Source: an uncultured Sutterella sp. (lineage in GTDB: Bacteria; Pseudomonadota; Gammaproteobacteria; Burkholderiales; Burkholderiaceae_F). Taken from it: 14,234 nucleotides of DNA. Shown one piece after another: positions 1 to 8,433 of this stretch (its first letter is position 1; the number at the start of each line of letters is the position of its first letter). The stretch is taken from assembly GCA_905212345.1 (NCBI GenBank), contig CAJMEC010000046.1, forward strand, positions 1 through 14,234, given 5' to 3'. A program made the translations under genes and the position numbers. The notes under the pieces were generated by a model. That model worked only from the letters and a program-made list of their open reading frames with translations, searched no databases and had not been told where the DNA came from.

Positions 1-935
1 CGGCTATCCTCGGCGAGGAACAGACGTTTGAAAATAGTGTACTGGATAGGATCGGTGTCTTGGAATTCATCGATTAAAATCCCGTCGTAGCGGCTTTGAA
101 CGCGCTCAACAAAAGCCCGGTTATCGAGTTCTTCGTACATATCTAAGAGCAAGTCATTAAAGGAGCGGATGCCGCTTTCGCGTTTTTTTCGCTTTAACGC
201 TTCCGGCGCTTTTTCGATAAATCGTCTCAGCAGTAAACGAAGGCTCTCTTCCAAGCTTTTCTGATCCTGCGTTTCTTTCCACTCTTTTTTATCGTGCTGA
301 CCTGTTTTCTGATCAATGAAAAGAAGGTCATCAAAGAGTTTGACAGTGGCATTCTTAGGAGCGGAATTTAGCGCGTTGAGAATCTCCTCCCACGGTTTGG
401 TGTCAAGGAGCAGTTTCTTAAATTCATCATTATCTGAAAGCGTTAATGCCTCACGTAAAAACGCTTCAATGACTTCTTGTCGAAGGTCGCTATCGTCTCC
501 GATTTCAAAGTCAAAACCTTCTGAACTCGAGAACTTGTGTTCTTCGAGCATCTTTTGGCAAAAGCTGTGGATGGTGCAGATAGAAGCATCGTCAAGTCTA
601 TCGATTGCATCTTGAAAAATGGTTGGATCAATTTCAGCCTCGCGCCACTTTTTGATCAAGGCAATGAGCGTAGGATCGTACCGTGTGTCTTCATCCCGGC
701 TATCATCGTAGGCCTGTTGCGCGCGAATTAAAATCTCGCGCACGCGCATCTTCAATTCAGCCGTGGCGGCTTTGGTGAAAGTTACCAGCAACAGTCTTTC
801 AATCGGAATCCGTTCTTCAACAATCAGGCGCAAGACAATATGAATGAGTGAGTATGTCTTACCCGTGCCGGCACTGGCTTCAATGAGTTTTCGGCCGCAA
901 AGAGGCGAGTCGATGACATTAAATTCCTTTCTCAT
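1..935 (-). CDS. recB: RecBCD enzyme subunit RecB, N-terminal part (cut by window edge)
   Basis: RecB is the 3'-5' helicase and nuclease subunit of the RecBCD (exonuclease V) complex, which processes double-strand DNA ends for recombination and degrades foreign linear DNA. Only the first 311 codons are here. The translation shows the superfamily 1 helicase core: Walker A ASAGTGKT at residues 20-27, motif Ia VTFTKAATAEL at 51-61, the RecB/UvrD-type segment ICTIHSFCQKML at 119-130, and motif II DEFQDTDP at 289-296. The C-terminal helicase and nuclease domains lie beyond position 1. The ATG at 933-935 overlaps the recC stop by four bases (ATGA), and a strong Shine-Dalgarno GGAGG sits at 945-949, nine bases upstream and inside recC, so translational coupling is likely. 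A recD gene would be expected further left but cannot be seen. Confidence 0.95.
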   Translation of the reverse strand, partial: MRKEFNVIDSPLCGRKLIEASAGTGKTYSLIHIVLRLIVEERIPIERLLLVTFTKAATAELKMRVREILIRAQQAYDDSRDEDTRYDPTLIALIKKWREAEIDPTIFQDAIDRLDDASICTIHSFCQKMLEEHKFSSSEGFDFEIGDDSDLRQEVIEAFLREALTLSDNDEFKKLLLDTKPWEEILNALNSAPKNATVKLFDDLLFIDQKTGQHDKKEWKETQDQKSLEESLRLLLRRFIEKAPEALKRKKRESGIRSFNDLLLDMYEELDNRAFVERVQSRYDGILIDEFQDTDPIQYTIFKRLFLAEDS

Positions 936-3900
936 TGTTGCGCGCCTCCAAGCATTAAATTTTCAAAGTTTTCAGTGAGCAATTGCATGGCCTTCGTTCT
1001 CTTGCCTTTGTCCTCTTTCGGGAAAACGGCATCCGGCGTTATGGCTTTAAGCGCATTGTCTAAAAACGCCGTGCTGTAGCCTTTGATTGTTTCATAGTCG
1101 CGACCGCGCCACATGGCCGCTTCGACCGCATTGTCATATTTTGAGGTGATGACACAGGCTTTTTGGATAGTCTTCACCATCAGCTCAATTAAGCTAAACA
1201 AAAAATAGCGGGCTATGGGCTCTTCAATGGCTTTGAAAATACTCAAAACCGGTTTTTCGTTCATATTTAAAAGTAGCAAATTAACCGGAACACCCATTGC
1301 ACAAAGGATGGCCGCTTTGGCTTGAGCGGTTACACTGCCGCTCTTGGAATAGGCTAATTCAAGCAGATACGGCGTATCGTTTTCAGTACTGCTTTGCCAA
1401 GCCATGGGATCTTTTTCCCTTTGCTCATCTTCAAGGTGAAAAGTGATTGTTTGGATATTTTCAGCCAAAAGCGTTTTAAAGGGGTAAAGATTTTCCAGAG
1501 GCAAAGAAATCGTTTGCATATCGCTTTTACCGCAAGAGAGAATTTCAGCTCTTACCGCTTGGGTTTCATTGGCCTTTTCAACTTCCTCTTCATATTGCAG
1601 GATACGGGTTTCTTGATTTCCTTTAGTCGGATCCAAAGCTATTTTGTTCAAAATGGCCTGGGTGCAATGACCGTCAGCGAGCGCCTGCATGAGTTCTCGT
1701 CTCAGCAACGACAATTCAAGCCCGTCCTTGCTACCGAATAGGGGAACGCGATCCTGGAGTCCGTTTTCATATTGTCTGAAATCCAAACGCTTTTGAAGCC
1801 ACACGGCAGGATCTTTGTAAAAAGCCAGAACATCTTCCAAGTAAAGTGTGGAAGAAAAGAGTTTCTCGTCAAGGGGGCCGGTGAGCATCTGAGGCTCTAA
1901 GCCCTGATAGTTAGTTTCACGGGCCTTTTTCAGCGCATCAAGTGTCTCGCCCATGAAACTTTTCCAATAACGCGTCGGGCTTAATCGGAAATTGTCTGCG
2001 GCGGTGTCCGTAAGCGTTATTTCAGTGCTAATCGTATCGGCCATGCGCTTTTTGGCTTCCAGCTTTGTTTCGTTATCTTCGGGGGCTGCATTTTGAGTGA
2101 GAAAATCCAGTAAATCGACCACAACGGGTGAGGCGTTAAGAGGCGCTTTCTTATCGCTTCCGACGCAATAGGAGCATACAAAACGATTGCGAGCGGCAAG
2201 GAAAAGATCGAGAAAGACGTTTCGATTATCGGATCGGCTGTCACGATCATTTTGTCGCTTAAGTGCGTCTGTGCCCATAAGATCAAATTCTTCAAAACGC
2301 TGATTGCCCGGGAAACCAGATTCTTCGCCTAATCCAATGATGATGATAACTTTATAGGGAAGTCCTCTGAAAGTACTCATCGGCGCAAGAGTCAGGCGGC
2401 CGATCGCAGGATTTTTGTCCGAGGATTCGCTGATTCTGTCCTCAAGGGCTCGCCAGTACACACAAAGGGGCATGGTAATCGGTTCAGGAACGGTGGTCAG
2501 TGCCAGTTCCTGCACTCTTAGATCATTTCTGACACTCATGAGCGCCAACTTGTCAGCGTTATTGCCGAAAAAGCTCTCCAAGAGGTTGTGAGTCCATAAA
2601 GATAGATCTGCAGGCAGTGCTTCATCGCCTAAAGCTTTTATACTGCTGAAAGCTTCTTTGAGTTTGTCGGCAAGTCGGCATAGTTTTATAAAGAGTGACT
2701 GATTGTCTGCTAAACCTGCAAACGGATCACTACCGTGCTGCACTGGCAAAATGTCATCCGTGCAGGTTAAAGTGTCTTCTTTAAAAACGTAGCCCCAGCT
2801 TAACCGTTCGATGGCACGTTCCAGAGTTCCCTCAACGGCCTCAGATAAAGCGGCCTGAGAAAAATCCGGATGAGTCGCTTTTAGATGTTCGGCATTAATT
2901 CCGCTTCGAAAACCGGCCGCTAAAAGCCAGTCGTGCAATACATTGAGATCATCGAGTTTTAAATCGAGCGCTCGGGCGACAGCGGGAAGCTCCAGCCAAG
3001 CATTGAGCGCGGGCAGGGTAATACCATTCATGAGCAATTTACCCAGATCAACAAGGGATCGCGCATTCATATCGGCATCGGTAGCCGTTTGCCCGAATAT
3101 TTGATAATCCATTCGGTATTGCGGTGGCAGCGCTCGCATACAAGCTTCAAAGACGGGAGCTGTTTTATCGATTTCAGGTGTTGTAATGAGCACATCTTCC
3201 GGTTTAAGCGCCAGAGAACGATCGGCGAAGAAGGCCTGAATCATATTGATGGCGTTCTGGACTTCTCGGGTTAACGTTGGCGCCTTGATAATTCTGACGG
3301 AAGGATCTGAAGGCGATATTTTTTCAGGCAACCCCTGGGCTGAGTTTTGTAAAAGGGCTTTTTGAGCTGTGTGAAGCAATAACTCAGAGTCCTGAACGAG
3401 ATCTAATCGCTCTGTTTGGGCTTGCGTCCAAATATTAAGCTTTTGCAGTGGGGCGCTCGTAAGATCGGGAAGTTTTTCCGGCTCGTGCCCGGCATTTTCC
3501 TGGCCGTCAGGTGTAAAAGTCCAGAAGCGGTTGATCATTGCCCGGGTGGAGGCAGCGTTTTTGCGTAAAAAATTCAAAGCTTCGCTTTTTTCAGAATCAA
3601 GATCCGAATAAGAATCAAACCAGTACTCCACACAGGGATTCAAGAGATAAACATAAACCTTATGACCATGTTCGGACAGCAATTTAATGATCGGCAACAT
3701 CAGCGGCGAAATGCCGCTGGGTTCGAAAAAGTGCAAAGTTTCCGGTTCATTGGCGAATTTAATTTCGAGAGACTCCGGGTTTGCGTAAAGTCTTAATGTT
3801 TCCCGACCGTTCCAGACAGCGGTTTGTGAAAGTTTTTCCCAAATCGCTTTTTGCCAAATAAAGTCAGGATGCGCTTGGAGTGCTTTTTTCTCAGAAGACA

Positions 3901-4405
3901 GTTGCCTGTCATCAATTCCTCTATAGATCGTTTGGGGCTTGACACCGGAAAATCCCATCCATTCAGCAACCCAATCAAATCGGTAATTGACGTACTTATC
4001 AAAAACCGAGGCAATTTTGCGGGCAAGCTCATAGCGAGCCAGCGCTTTTTCCTTATCCGTCACTCGATGACTGAAGAAGGTTCTGAGCCGCTCATGACGG
4101 TTAATGAATTCGTCGTCAAGCACGGACCAGATAACCCAAAGGAAATCCTGGGCTTCCTCAGGTTCTCCGACACCGATGCCGGCGTAGTTATGAAACCAGG
4201 ATCGAGTTGTCCAAAAGTCCACTCCGGAGCAGATTCCGTTTGCCTGCGCAAGGTGCTGACGCAGGCGATTATTAATAGCGCCGGTGGCGGAAATCACACG
4301 GACTCGTTCAAAAGGATCGGCCGATTGTTTTTTATCTTCAGTGATCTCAGTGGTTAAGTAGGCTTCTAAGATCTCGTAAGCGTTGCTGTAGACGGTTTTT
4401 AACAT
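932..4405 (-). CDS. recC: RecBCD enzyme subunit RecC
   Basis: RecC is the scaffold and Chi-recognition subunit of RecBCD; it splits the duplex and passes the strands to RecB and RecD. The 1157-residue length is close to that of E. coli RecC (about 1120). Recognisable family segments are the N-terminal block VISATGAINNRLRQHLA near residues 38-54, the block TFRGLPYKVIIIIGLGEESG near 673-695 (E. coli RecC has a similar block leading to FDLM; here it leads to FEEFDLM), and the block LFLAARNRFVCSYCVGSD near 735-752. The family has degenerate helicase and nuclease folds, and no intact Walker A motif is visible. The start ATG at 4403-4405 lies 17 bp after the WYL gene stop; its Shine-Dalgarno is weak (AAGAAG), which suggests dependence on upstream translation. 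The stop overlaps the recB start. Similarity is clear in blocks but sequence divergence is high, as is usual for RecC. Confidence 0.93.
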   Translation of the reverse strand: MLKTVYSNAYEILEAYLTTEITEDKKQSADPFERVRVISATGAINNRLRQHLAQANGICSGVDFWTTRSWFHNYAGIGVGEPEEAQDFLWVIWSVLDDEFINRHERLRTFFSHRVTDKEKALARYELARKIASVFDKYVNYRFDWVAEWMGFSGVKPQTIYRGIDDRQLSSEKKALQAHPDFIWQKAIWEKLSQTAVWNGRETLRLYANPESLEIKFANEPETLHFFEPSGISPLMLPIIKLLSEHGHKVYVYLLNPCVEYWFDSYSDLDSEKSEALNFLRKNAASTRAMINRFWTFTPDGQENAGHEPEKLPDLTSAPLQKLNIWTQAQTERLDLVQDSELLLHTAQKALLQNSAQGLPEKISPSDPSVRIIKAPTLTREVQNAINMIQAFFADRSLALKPEDVLITTPEIDKTAPVFEACMRALPPQYRMDYQIFGQTATDADMNARSLVDLGKLLMNGITLPALNAWLELPAVARALDLKLDDLNVLHDWLLAAGFRSGINAEHLKATHPDFSQAALSEAVEGTLERAIERLSWGYVFKEDTLTCTDDILPVQHGSDPFAGLADNQSLFIKLCRLADKLKEAFSSIKALGDEALPADLSLWTHNLLESFFGNNADKLALMSVRNDLRVQELALTTVPEPITMPLCVYWRALEDRISESSDKNPAIGRLTLAPMSTFRGLPYKVIIIIGLGEESGFPGNQRFEEFDLMGTDALKRQNDRDSRSDNRNVFLDLFLAARNRFVCSYCVGSDKKAPLNASPVVVDLLDFLTQNAAPEDNETKLEAKKRMADTISTEITLTDTAADNFRLSPTRYWKSFMGETLDALKKARETNYQGLEPQMLTGPLDEKLFSSTLYLEDVLAFYKDPAVWLQKRLDFRQYENGLQDRVPLFGSKDGLELSLLRRELMQALADGHCTQAILNKIALDPTKGNQETRILQYEEEVEKANETQAVRAEILSCGKSDMQTISLPLENLYPFKTLLAENIQTITFHLEDEQREKDPMAWQSSTENDTPYLLELAYSKSGSVTAQAKAAILCAMGVPVNLLLLNMNEKPVLSIFKAIEEPIARYFLFSLIELMVKTIQKACVITSKYDNAVEAAMWRGRDYETIKGYSTAFLDNALKAITPDAVFPKEDKGKRTKAMQLLTENFENLMLGGAQQ

Positions 4406-4422
4406 CGTTGGTTCTTCTTTAA

Positions 4423-5409
4423 TCAGTCAATCGGCTTTTTTTCAATTCGGACAATACCGGCTATATCTTTCCAGGTATTAATCCAACCGCTTAACAATAA
4501 GCTATCTTCAATTTCAACGTTAAGTTCATAGTGTCCGTTGTCGAGCTTGTTAATCGTTTGAGTACGATTGAAAGGAGCCTCAGTCAGATTAAGTGCAGTG
4601 ATTTCATTGACAAACTCCATCGTTAACAAAATAGTGCGAGTGTCAACGTTGGAATAATTAAAGTGGTGTTCTTTGACATAGGCTTTAATATCAAAATTTT
4701 TCTCTTTTGGAGCCCAATCATTTAAAAGCGTGGCATCGCTTATTCGATGCAAAGCCAGATGGCGTATGTCCGTGTAGCCGTCAAAGCGGCAAACAAGATA
4801 CAAACGGATATCCTGCTGAACGAGTCCCAGGGGTGAAACGTTTTTTGTCTTTTCGTGCCCTTCGGCATTGTGGTAGACAATCTTCAGTTTCTTATTTTCA
4901 AAGAGGGCATTAGAGACCGCCTCAAAAATTCTCGGTTTTATGTTGGGCGGAATTTGCGGCAGGCTGTTAGAGACCACTGCAATTTTATTTAGCCACTCAT
5001 TTTCATGGGTAATGCGTCCTTGAATGCCGTCAAGCGTTTGTCTGGCCGCATCAAAAAACGGTTGCATTGCCTTATTCAATTTCCCAGGCAGCTGGTATCG
5101 CAAATTTGCTTCGATTAATCGAAGCATGAGCGCTTCTTGGGCCGAAAGATTGGTAAAGGGGAAGGGGGAAGTATCCGTCCCCATGCGGTAGCTGAAAGGC
5201 TTGGAGTTGTCATTTCTCTCAAGCGGGAGGCTTCCGCTTTCATAAAGCTGTTTCAAGTAACGCTGAAGGGTGAGGGTTTGAATATTGATTCCGGAGGCCA
5301 GAAGACTATTTTGAATTTCTTGCGTGGAAATGAAACGATGACGCGGAATACGTTTAATTACTTCCAAGTAAAGCAGAGCTTGGTTGATTGCGTTCATTTG
5401 TCTTGCCAT
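4423..5409 (-). CDS. WYL-domain transcriptional regulator upstream of recCB
   Basis: A 328-residue protein with the layout of WYL regulators: an N-terminal winged helix-turn-helix (about residues 8-76, with the likely recognition region around TLTLQRYLKQLYESG), a linker, a WYL domain (about 165-235, containing LKIVYHNAEG, IRLYLVCRFDG and HLALHRISDA), and a C-terminal WCX-like region (about 258-325). WYL domains bind nucleic acid or other ligands and switch DNA binding; many members control DNA-damage or phage-defence genes. In the signature the Trp is Leu (LYL at 203-205). I chose the ATG at 5407-5409 because GGAGAG lies eight bases upstream; an in-frame ATG at 5440-5442 would add 11 residues but has no clear ribosome site. 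recC follows after 17 bp, so this gene probably heads a WYL-recC-recB operon. The regulated target is inferred from position only. Confidence 0.85.
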   Translation of the reverse strand: MARQMNAINQALLYLEVIKRIPRHRFISTQEIQNSLLASGINIQTLTLQRYLKQLYESGSLPLERNDNSKPFSYRMGTDTSPFPFTNLSAQEALMLRLIEANLRYQLPGKLNKAMQPFFDAARQTLDGIQGRITHENEWLNKIAVVSNSLPQIPPNIKPRIFEAVSNALFENKKLKIVYHNAEGHEKTKNVSPLGLVQQDIRLYLVCRFDGYTDIRHLALHRISDATLLNDWAPKEKNFDIKAYVKEHHFNYSNVDTRTILLTMEFVNEITALNLTEAPFNRTQTINKLDNGHYELNVEIEDSLLLSGWINTWKDIAGIVRIEKKPID

Positions 5410-5417
5410 ATGAGTTT

Positions 5418-5423
5418 CTCTCC
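5418..5423 (-). promoter_or_regulatory. Ribosome binding site deciding the WYL gene start
   Basis: On the minus strand the hexamer GGAGAG stands eight bases before the ATG at 5407-5409. No comparable purine motif precedes the longer in-frame ATG at 5440-5442, so the shorter protein starting MARQMNAINQ is preferred. Confidence 0.65.
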
Positions 5424-5524
5424 ACAAAATGATCGCATTCATTCTATCAATTTAAGATGGAAGCAATACTTTCAAAAAGCACGGCTTATTAAATTTTGAA
5501 AAAACGGAGGCGATTTCTGACAAA

Positions 5525-6697
5525 CTACTGCGCTTGTTCTTTTTCGGCTGATTTTGCCGAATGGATTTTCCAAGTTGCAAACAAAAGCAAAAAGCCGATA
5601 CCGGCTAGAACACTGGCCGGCACGCAAGACCAGTTTTCCGGGTGGCCAGCTTCAATTGGAAGACCTCCCAACCAAGCACCGACAGCGTTGCCGAAGTTAA
5701 ACGCGACTTGTCCCATGGCGGCAGCTAAAAGTTGTCCTTCTTTAGCATTTTGGAGAATGAGAACTTGCTCCGGTCCCGAAATAAAGAAAACACAACCGGC
5801 TGCAATAACAGTTAGTGCGACTGCAATCCAAGTTAAATGTGTGCTGAAAAATAAAAGTGCAAGCGAGCAGCAAAGAACCGCTTGACCGAGACAGGCTAAA
5901 GCCGCATTACCGACGCGTCTTGATAATTTGGCGGCCAGAAGATTTCCGCAAACCATGCCAAAGCCCGCCAGTGTTATCACTACGCTCATCAAGGAAGCTG
6001 GTACGGAGGCTAAATTTTCCATTATAGGATTCACATAGCTGTAATAGGCAAAAAATCCTCCATTGCCAAAGCCGATGGCTCCCAACACGAGCCAGGGAAC
6101 CAAATAAGTCAGAAACCTAAACTGAGCAGAAAAACCGTGATCTGGCAACGCCCGTAACGCAGGAATCCAAAGTTTTATTCCGATAAAAACTAACGCTGCA
6201 ACCGCAGCAACAATCAAGAAAGCAAGTCGCCATGTCACCGCCCATGAAAGAAAGCTTCCCAGCGGCACACCAATTAGATTGGCGACAGTCATGCCGGCGA
6301 CCATCAAACATACATCTTTGGAAGCTTCGCCTTTCTTTGCCAATTGCGTGGCTACAATAGCTCCCACACCGAAATAAGCTCCGTGCGGCAGTCCTGCAAT
6401 TAGACGCGCGCCGAGCATGCTCCAATAATCAAAGGCAAAAACAGTCAAAGTGTTGCCAAAAAATATGAATCCGACAATCAGCAAAAGTAATGTTTTAAGC
6501 CCAAGATTTCTTGCAAATATGACCATCAAAAGTGCGCCGATGCACACGCCGGCGGCGTAAGCCGAGACAAAGTGACCGGCTTGCGGAATGCTGACGTTGA
6601 GTTCTGCCGCCACACTGGAAAGAATGGACATCATGCAAAATTCGGCAATTCCTAAAGCCAATGTTCCAAGACTTAAGGCGATCAAGTGTTTTTTCAC
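5525..6697 (-). CDS. araJ: AraJ-like major facilitator superfamily exporter
   Basis: A 390-residue inner-membrane protein with about 12 hydrophobic segments. It resembles E. coli AraJ (about 394 residues) from end to end: an N-terminal LALGIAEFCMMSILS-type segment, RLIAGLPHGAYFGVGAIVA near residues 97-115, GMTVANLIGVPLGSFLSW near 135-152, and GQVAFNFGNAVGAWLGG near 331-347. AraJ belongs to the drug:H+ antiporter-like exporters; its physiological substrate is unclear and arabinose control should not be assumed here. The start is a GTG at 6695-6697 with AGGA five bases upstream; the codon is read as Met. The gene is divergent from the ZIP transporter across a 171-bp gap, and the WYL gene begins 115 bp downstream. 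It could equally be described as a YdhP/PbuE-type sugar or nucleoside efflux transporter; the family is sure, the substrate is not. Confidence 0.85.
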   Translation of the reverse strand: MKKHLIALSLGTLALGIAEFCMMSILSSVAAELNVSIPQAGHFVSAYAAGVCIGALLMVIFARNLGLKTLLLLIVGFIFFGNTLTVFAFDYWSMLGARLIAGLPHGAYFGVGAIVATQLAKKGEASKDVCLMVAGMTVANLIGVPLGSFLSWAVTWRLAFLIVAAVAALVFIGIKLWIPALRALPDHGFSAQFRFLTYLVPWLVLGAIGFGNGGFFAYYSYVNPIMENLASVPASLMSVVITLAGFGMVCGNLLAAKLSRRVGNAALACLGQAVLCCSLALLFFSTHLTWIAVALTVIAAGCVFFISGPEQVLILQNAKEGQLLAAAMGQVAFNFGNAVGAWLGGLPIEAGHPENWSCVPASVLAGIGFLLLFATWKIHSAKSAEKEQAQ

Positions 6698-6748
6698 GGT
6701 AATCCTTTTTTTGTTACGCCTGGTAGGATACTCTGATCGAGTTTGCCG

Positions 6749-6778
6749 ATAATGCTTTTTTCTAATTGATTTTGTCTA
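6749..6778 (-). promoter_or_regulatory. Candidate sigma-70 promoter of the araJ-like gene
   Basis: On the minus strand, TAGACA (6773-6778, five of six matches to TTGACA) is followed after 18 bases by CATTAT (6749-6754, four of six to TATAAT). Transcription would start about 45 bases before the GTG start at 6697. Spacing is acceptable but the -10 is weak, and the region is AT-rich, so a chance match is possible. Confidence 0.35.
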
Positions 6779-6800
6779 TCTGAATGATTGTTTCTAATTG
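6759..6800. repeat. Direct repeat TTTCTAATTG, two copies 32 bp apart
   Basis: The decamer TTTCTAATTG occurs at 6759-6768 and again at 6791-6800, both followed by (G)GAT or GAT. The 32-bp offset is close to three DNA helical turns, so both copies would face the same side of the helix. One copy lies in the spacer of the candidate araJ promoter and the other just upstream, as expected of operator half-sites. Whether a regulator binds is inference. Confidence 0.4.
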
Positions 6801-6808
6801 GATTGAGC

Positions 6809-6825
6809 CATTTAAACTTTAAATG
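6809..6825. promoter_or_regulatory. Perfect 17-bp palindrome between divergent transporter genes
   Basis: The sequence CATTTAAACTTTAAATG is an exact inverted repeat: eight bases, a single central C, then the complement. It sits about 44 bp upstream of the ZIP gene and about 31 bp upstream of the candidate araJ -35. The heptamer ACTTTAA inside it (6816-6822) recurs at 6828-6834. This is a plausible operator for one or both divergent genes. It is all A/T apart from its end and centre bases, so chance cannot be excluded. Confidence 0.4.
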
Positions 6826-6868
6826 CCACTTTAAGTTTGCGACAATTTCACCATTAAAACAGTTCTAA

Positions 6869-7684
6869 GTGCTTGAGATGGAAACTGCCAATCTGATAAC
6901 AATGATAGGGTGGGCCGCCAGCGGTACTGGCTTTACCTTTATGATGACGTCGCTCGGGGCCGCCAGTGTTTTCTTTTTCAGAAAAAAAATTTCTGAAAAT
7001 GTGCATCGTATGGCTTTGGGGCTTGCCGCCGGTATTATGATCGCCGCTTCTGTCTGGAGTCTTTTGATTCCGGCGATGGAGGCTGCGGAAGAAGCGGGAG
7101 GCGCCGGCTGGTTGCCGGCATGCGGAGGCTTCATTTTAGGGGTCGCTTTTTTACTCTTGCTCGATGAACTGTTGCCTCATTTACACCCCGGTTCGCAAAA
7201 ACCGGAAGGTCCTCAATCACACTTATCACGGGCTTCACTGTTATTTTTCGCCGTTACGCTTCACAACATTCCCGAAGGCATGAGCGTGGGGCTTTTATTT
7301 GTTGTAGCCGGTCAAACAGGCGATCCTCTGGCGCTTTCGGCGGCATTTGTCTTGGCATTGGGCATGGGTATACAAAACATTCCGGAAGGCGCTGCCGTCT
7401 CGTTACCCTTAAGACAGGAAGGTTACAGCGCAAAGAAAGCTTTCGCTTTTGGAGCCCTTTCAGGGTTGGCTGAACCCGTGTTTGGTGTTTTGGTTGTGCT
7501 CTGCGCCTCTTGGATTACACCCTTTATGCCATGGCTTTTAGCGTTTAGTGCCGGAGCCATGATGTATGTGGTGGTTGAAGAATTAATTCCTGAGGCCCAT
7601 TTAGGTGAGCACTCTAATATCGGTACCTTAAGTGTCATGTCGGGCTTTGTCTTAATGATGTTGCTCGACTGCGCGCTCGGTTAA
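6869..7684 (+). CDS. ZIP-family (GufA-type) metal transporter
   Basis: A 271-residue polytopic membrane protein of the ZIP family, which moves zinc and related divalent metals into the cytoplasm. It carries the paired family motifs HNIPEG at residues 132-137 and QNIPEG at 169-174 on consecutive membrane helices; His, Asn, Glu and Asp in these form the metal path. Also present are DELLPHLHPG at 99-108, leading into a loop with few His, and EELIPEAH at 237-244. The overall form matches bacterial GufA/ZupT-like proteins. The longest start is GTG at 6869-6871, directly after an in-frame TAA; ATG at 6878 would remove three residues. Neither has a good ribosome site, so the exact start is open. The gene is divergent from the araJ-like gene and convergent with the methyltransferase gene, with only four bases between the stops. 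Metal specificity cannot be read from the sequence. Confidence 0.88.
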   Translation: MLEMETANLITMIGWAASGTGFTFMMTSLGAASVFFFRKKISENVHRMALGLAAGIMIAASVWSLLIPAMEAAEEAGGAGWLPACGGFILGVAFLLLLDELLPHLHPGSQKPEGPQSHLSRASLLFFAVTLHNIPEGMSVGLLFVVAGQTGDPLALSAAFVLALGMGIQNIPEGAAVSLPLRQEGYSAKKAFAFGALSGLAEPVFGVLVVLCASWITPFMPWLLAFSAGAMMYVVVEELIPEAHLGEHSNIGTLSVMSGFVLMMLLDCALG

Positions 7685-7688
7685 ACGA

Positions 7689-8420
7689 CTAATGTTTTTT
7701 AGTAGCTCGAACCAATAGCATCATCGGCCGTCTGAGCTCATCCTTCATGGAGGCGATATTGAGCATACTTTCGGGCGGCCGCGCTTCAATGACAGCATCA
7801 AGGTTAAAGTGATTGTCAATCAGTCCCATCAGAATCTGCGTTAGAGTATGGTGGTATTTTGTTACGGCAGATCCTAGAAAGTGCGTCTGTCTTGGGCCCG
7901 AGAAAAAATAATTATCAATGGGCCAGTATTTTGGCTTTTTGTCCTCTCCATAGGTCCAATCTTGATCAATGCCGGCAGTAAAAACCGGATGCTCAATATT
8001 TAAAACAAAGGTTCCGCCCGGTTTTAATGTTCTATGAATTTTTTCAAATATATCTTCAAGGTCCTCCACGTAATGCAGAGCTAGGTTGGAGATAACAAAA
8101 TCCCAGAAATTTTTGGGAAAGGCATAGTTTTGAATGCTGCAGACTTTGTATTCAATGGCCTGGTCAAAATTTCTTTTTCTTGCCTGTTCAATCATCTTCG
8201 CGCTTGCGTCAATCCCAAGAACCTTGAAAGCGCCTTTTTGAACACAGTATCGGCAGTGCCAGCCGTAACCGCATCCGAGATCTAAAACACTTTTTCCTTT
8301 GAGATTGGGGAAAAGGAGTTTGAGCTGATGCCATTCACCCGCAGCTTCTAATCCTTTTTGGCTTCTTGCCATGGTTGCATAAGCATTGAAAAAGTCCGTA
8401 TTGTCGTAAATCGTGTTCAT
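7689..8420 (-). CDS. Class I SAM-dependent methyltransferase
   Basis: A 243-residue soluble methyltransferase with a Rossmann-like fold. SAM-binding motif I is VLDLGCGYG at residues 45-53; the acidic residue ending strand 2 is D71 in VLGIDAS; motif IV-like FVISNLALHYVED is at 108-120; LKPGGTFVLNIEHPV is at 132-146. The C-terminal half (with WPIDNYFF, HHTLTQILMGL, and MKDELRRPMMLLV) matches from memory a family of small-molecule or unknown-target methyltransferases that is common in Firmicutes and scattered in other gut bacteria, so horizontal transfer is possible. The substrate is unknown. The ATG at 8418-8420 has only a poor ribosome site. It follows the VOC gene by 13 bp and is probably the last gene of a bcp-phoH-VOC-methyltransferase run. 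Confidence 0.85.
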   Translation of the reverse strand: MNTIYDNTDFFNAYATMARSQKGLEAAGEWHQLKLLFPNLKGKSVLDLGCGYGWHCRYCVQKGAFKVLGIDASAKMIEQARKRNFDQAIEYKVCSIQNYAFPKNFWDFVISNLALHYVEDLEDIFEKIHRTLKPGGTFVLNIEHPVFTAGIDQDWTYGEDKKPKYWPIDNYFFSGPRQTHFLGSAVTKYHHTLTQILMGLIDNHFNLDAVIEARPPESMLNIASMKDELRRPMMLLVRATKKH

Positions 8421-8433
8421 AGGCTTTTTAAGA

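Noticed and set aside
932..935. A frameshift or sequencing error joining recC and recB
   Set aside because: The ATGA overlap with a GGAGG ribosome site nine bases upstream is a normal operon junction, and both proteins are intact on either side.
3851..4357. 168-codon open frame on the plus strand opposite recC
   Set aside because: It lies wholly antisense to a clearly coding recC, has no recognisable domain and no ribosome site; it is a shadow of the recC codon pattern.
5410..5442. Longer WYL protein starting at the ATG at 5440-5442
   Set aside because: No ribosome site precedes it, whereas GGAGAG is well placed before the ATG at 5407-5409, and the extra 11 residues do not look like part of the winged helix.
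5470..5501. Inverted repeat TTTCAAAA / TTTTGAAA between the araJ-like and WYL genes as a terminator
   Set aside because: The arms are nearly all A/T and 16 bases apart; an inner 4-bp stem (AAGC/GCTT) followed by a short T-run on the minus strand is too small to call a terminator with confidence.
7681..7705. Shared terminator hairpin between the convergent ZIP and methyltransferase genes
   Set aside because: Only a 5-bp A/T-rich stem (ACTAA/TTAGT) is present, and it overlaps the methyltransferase coding end.
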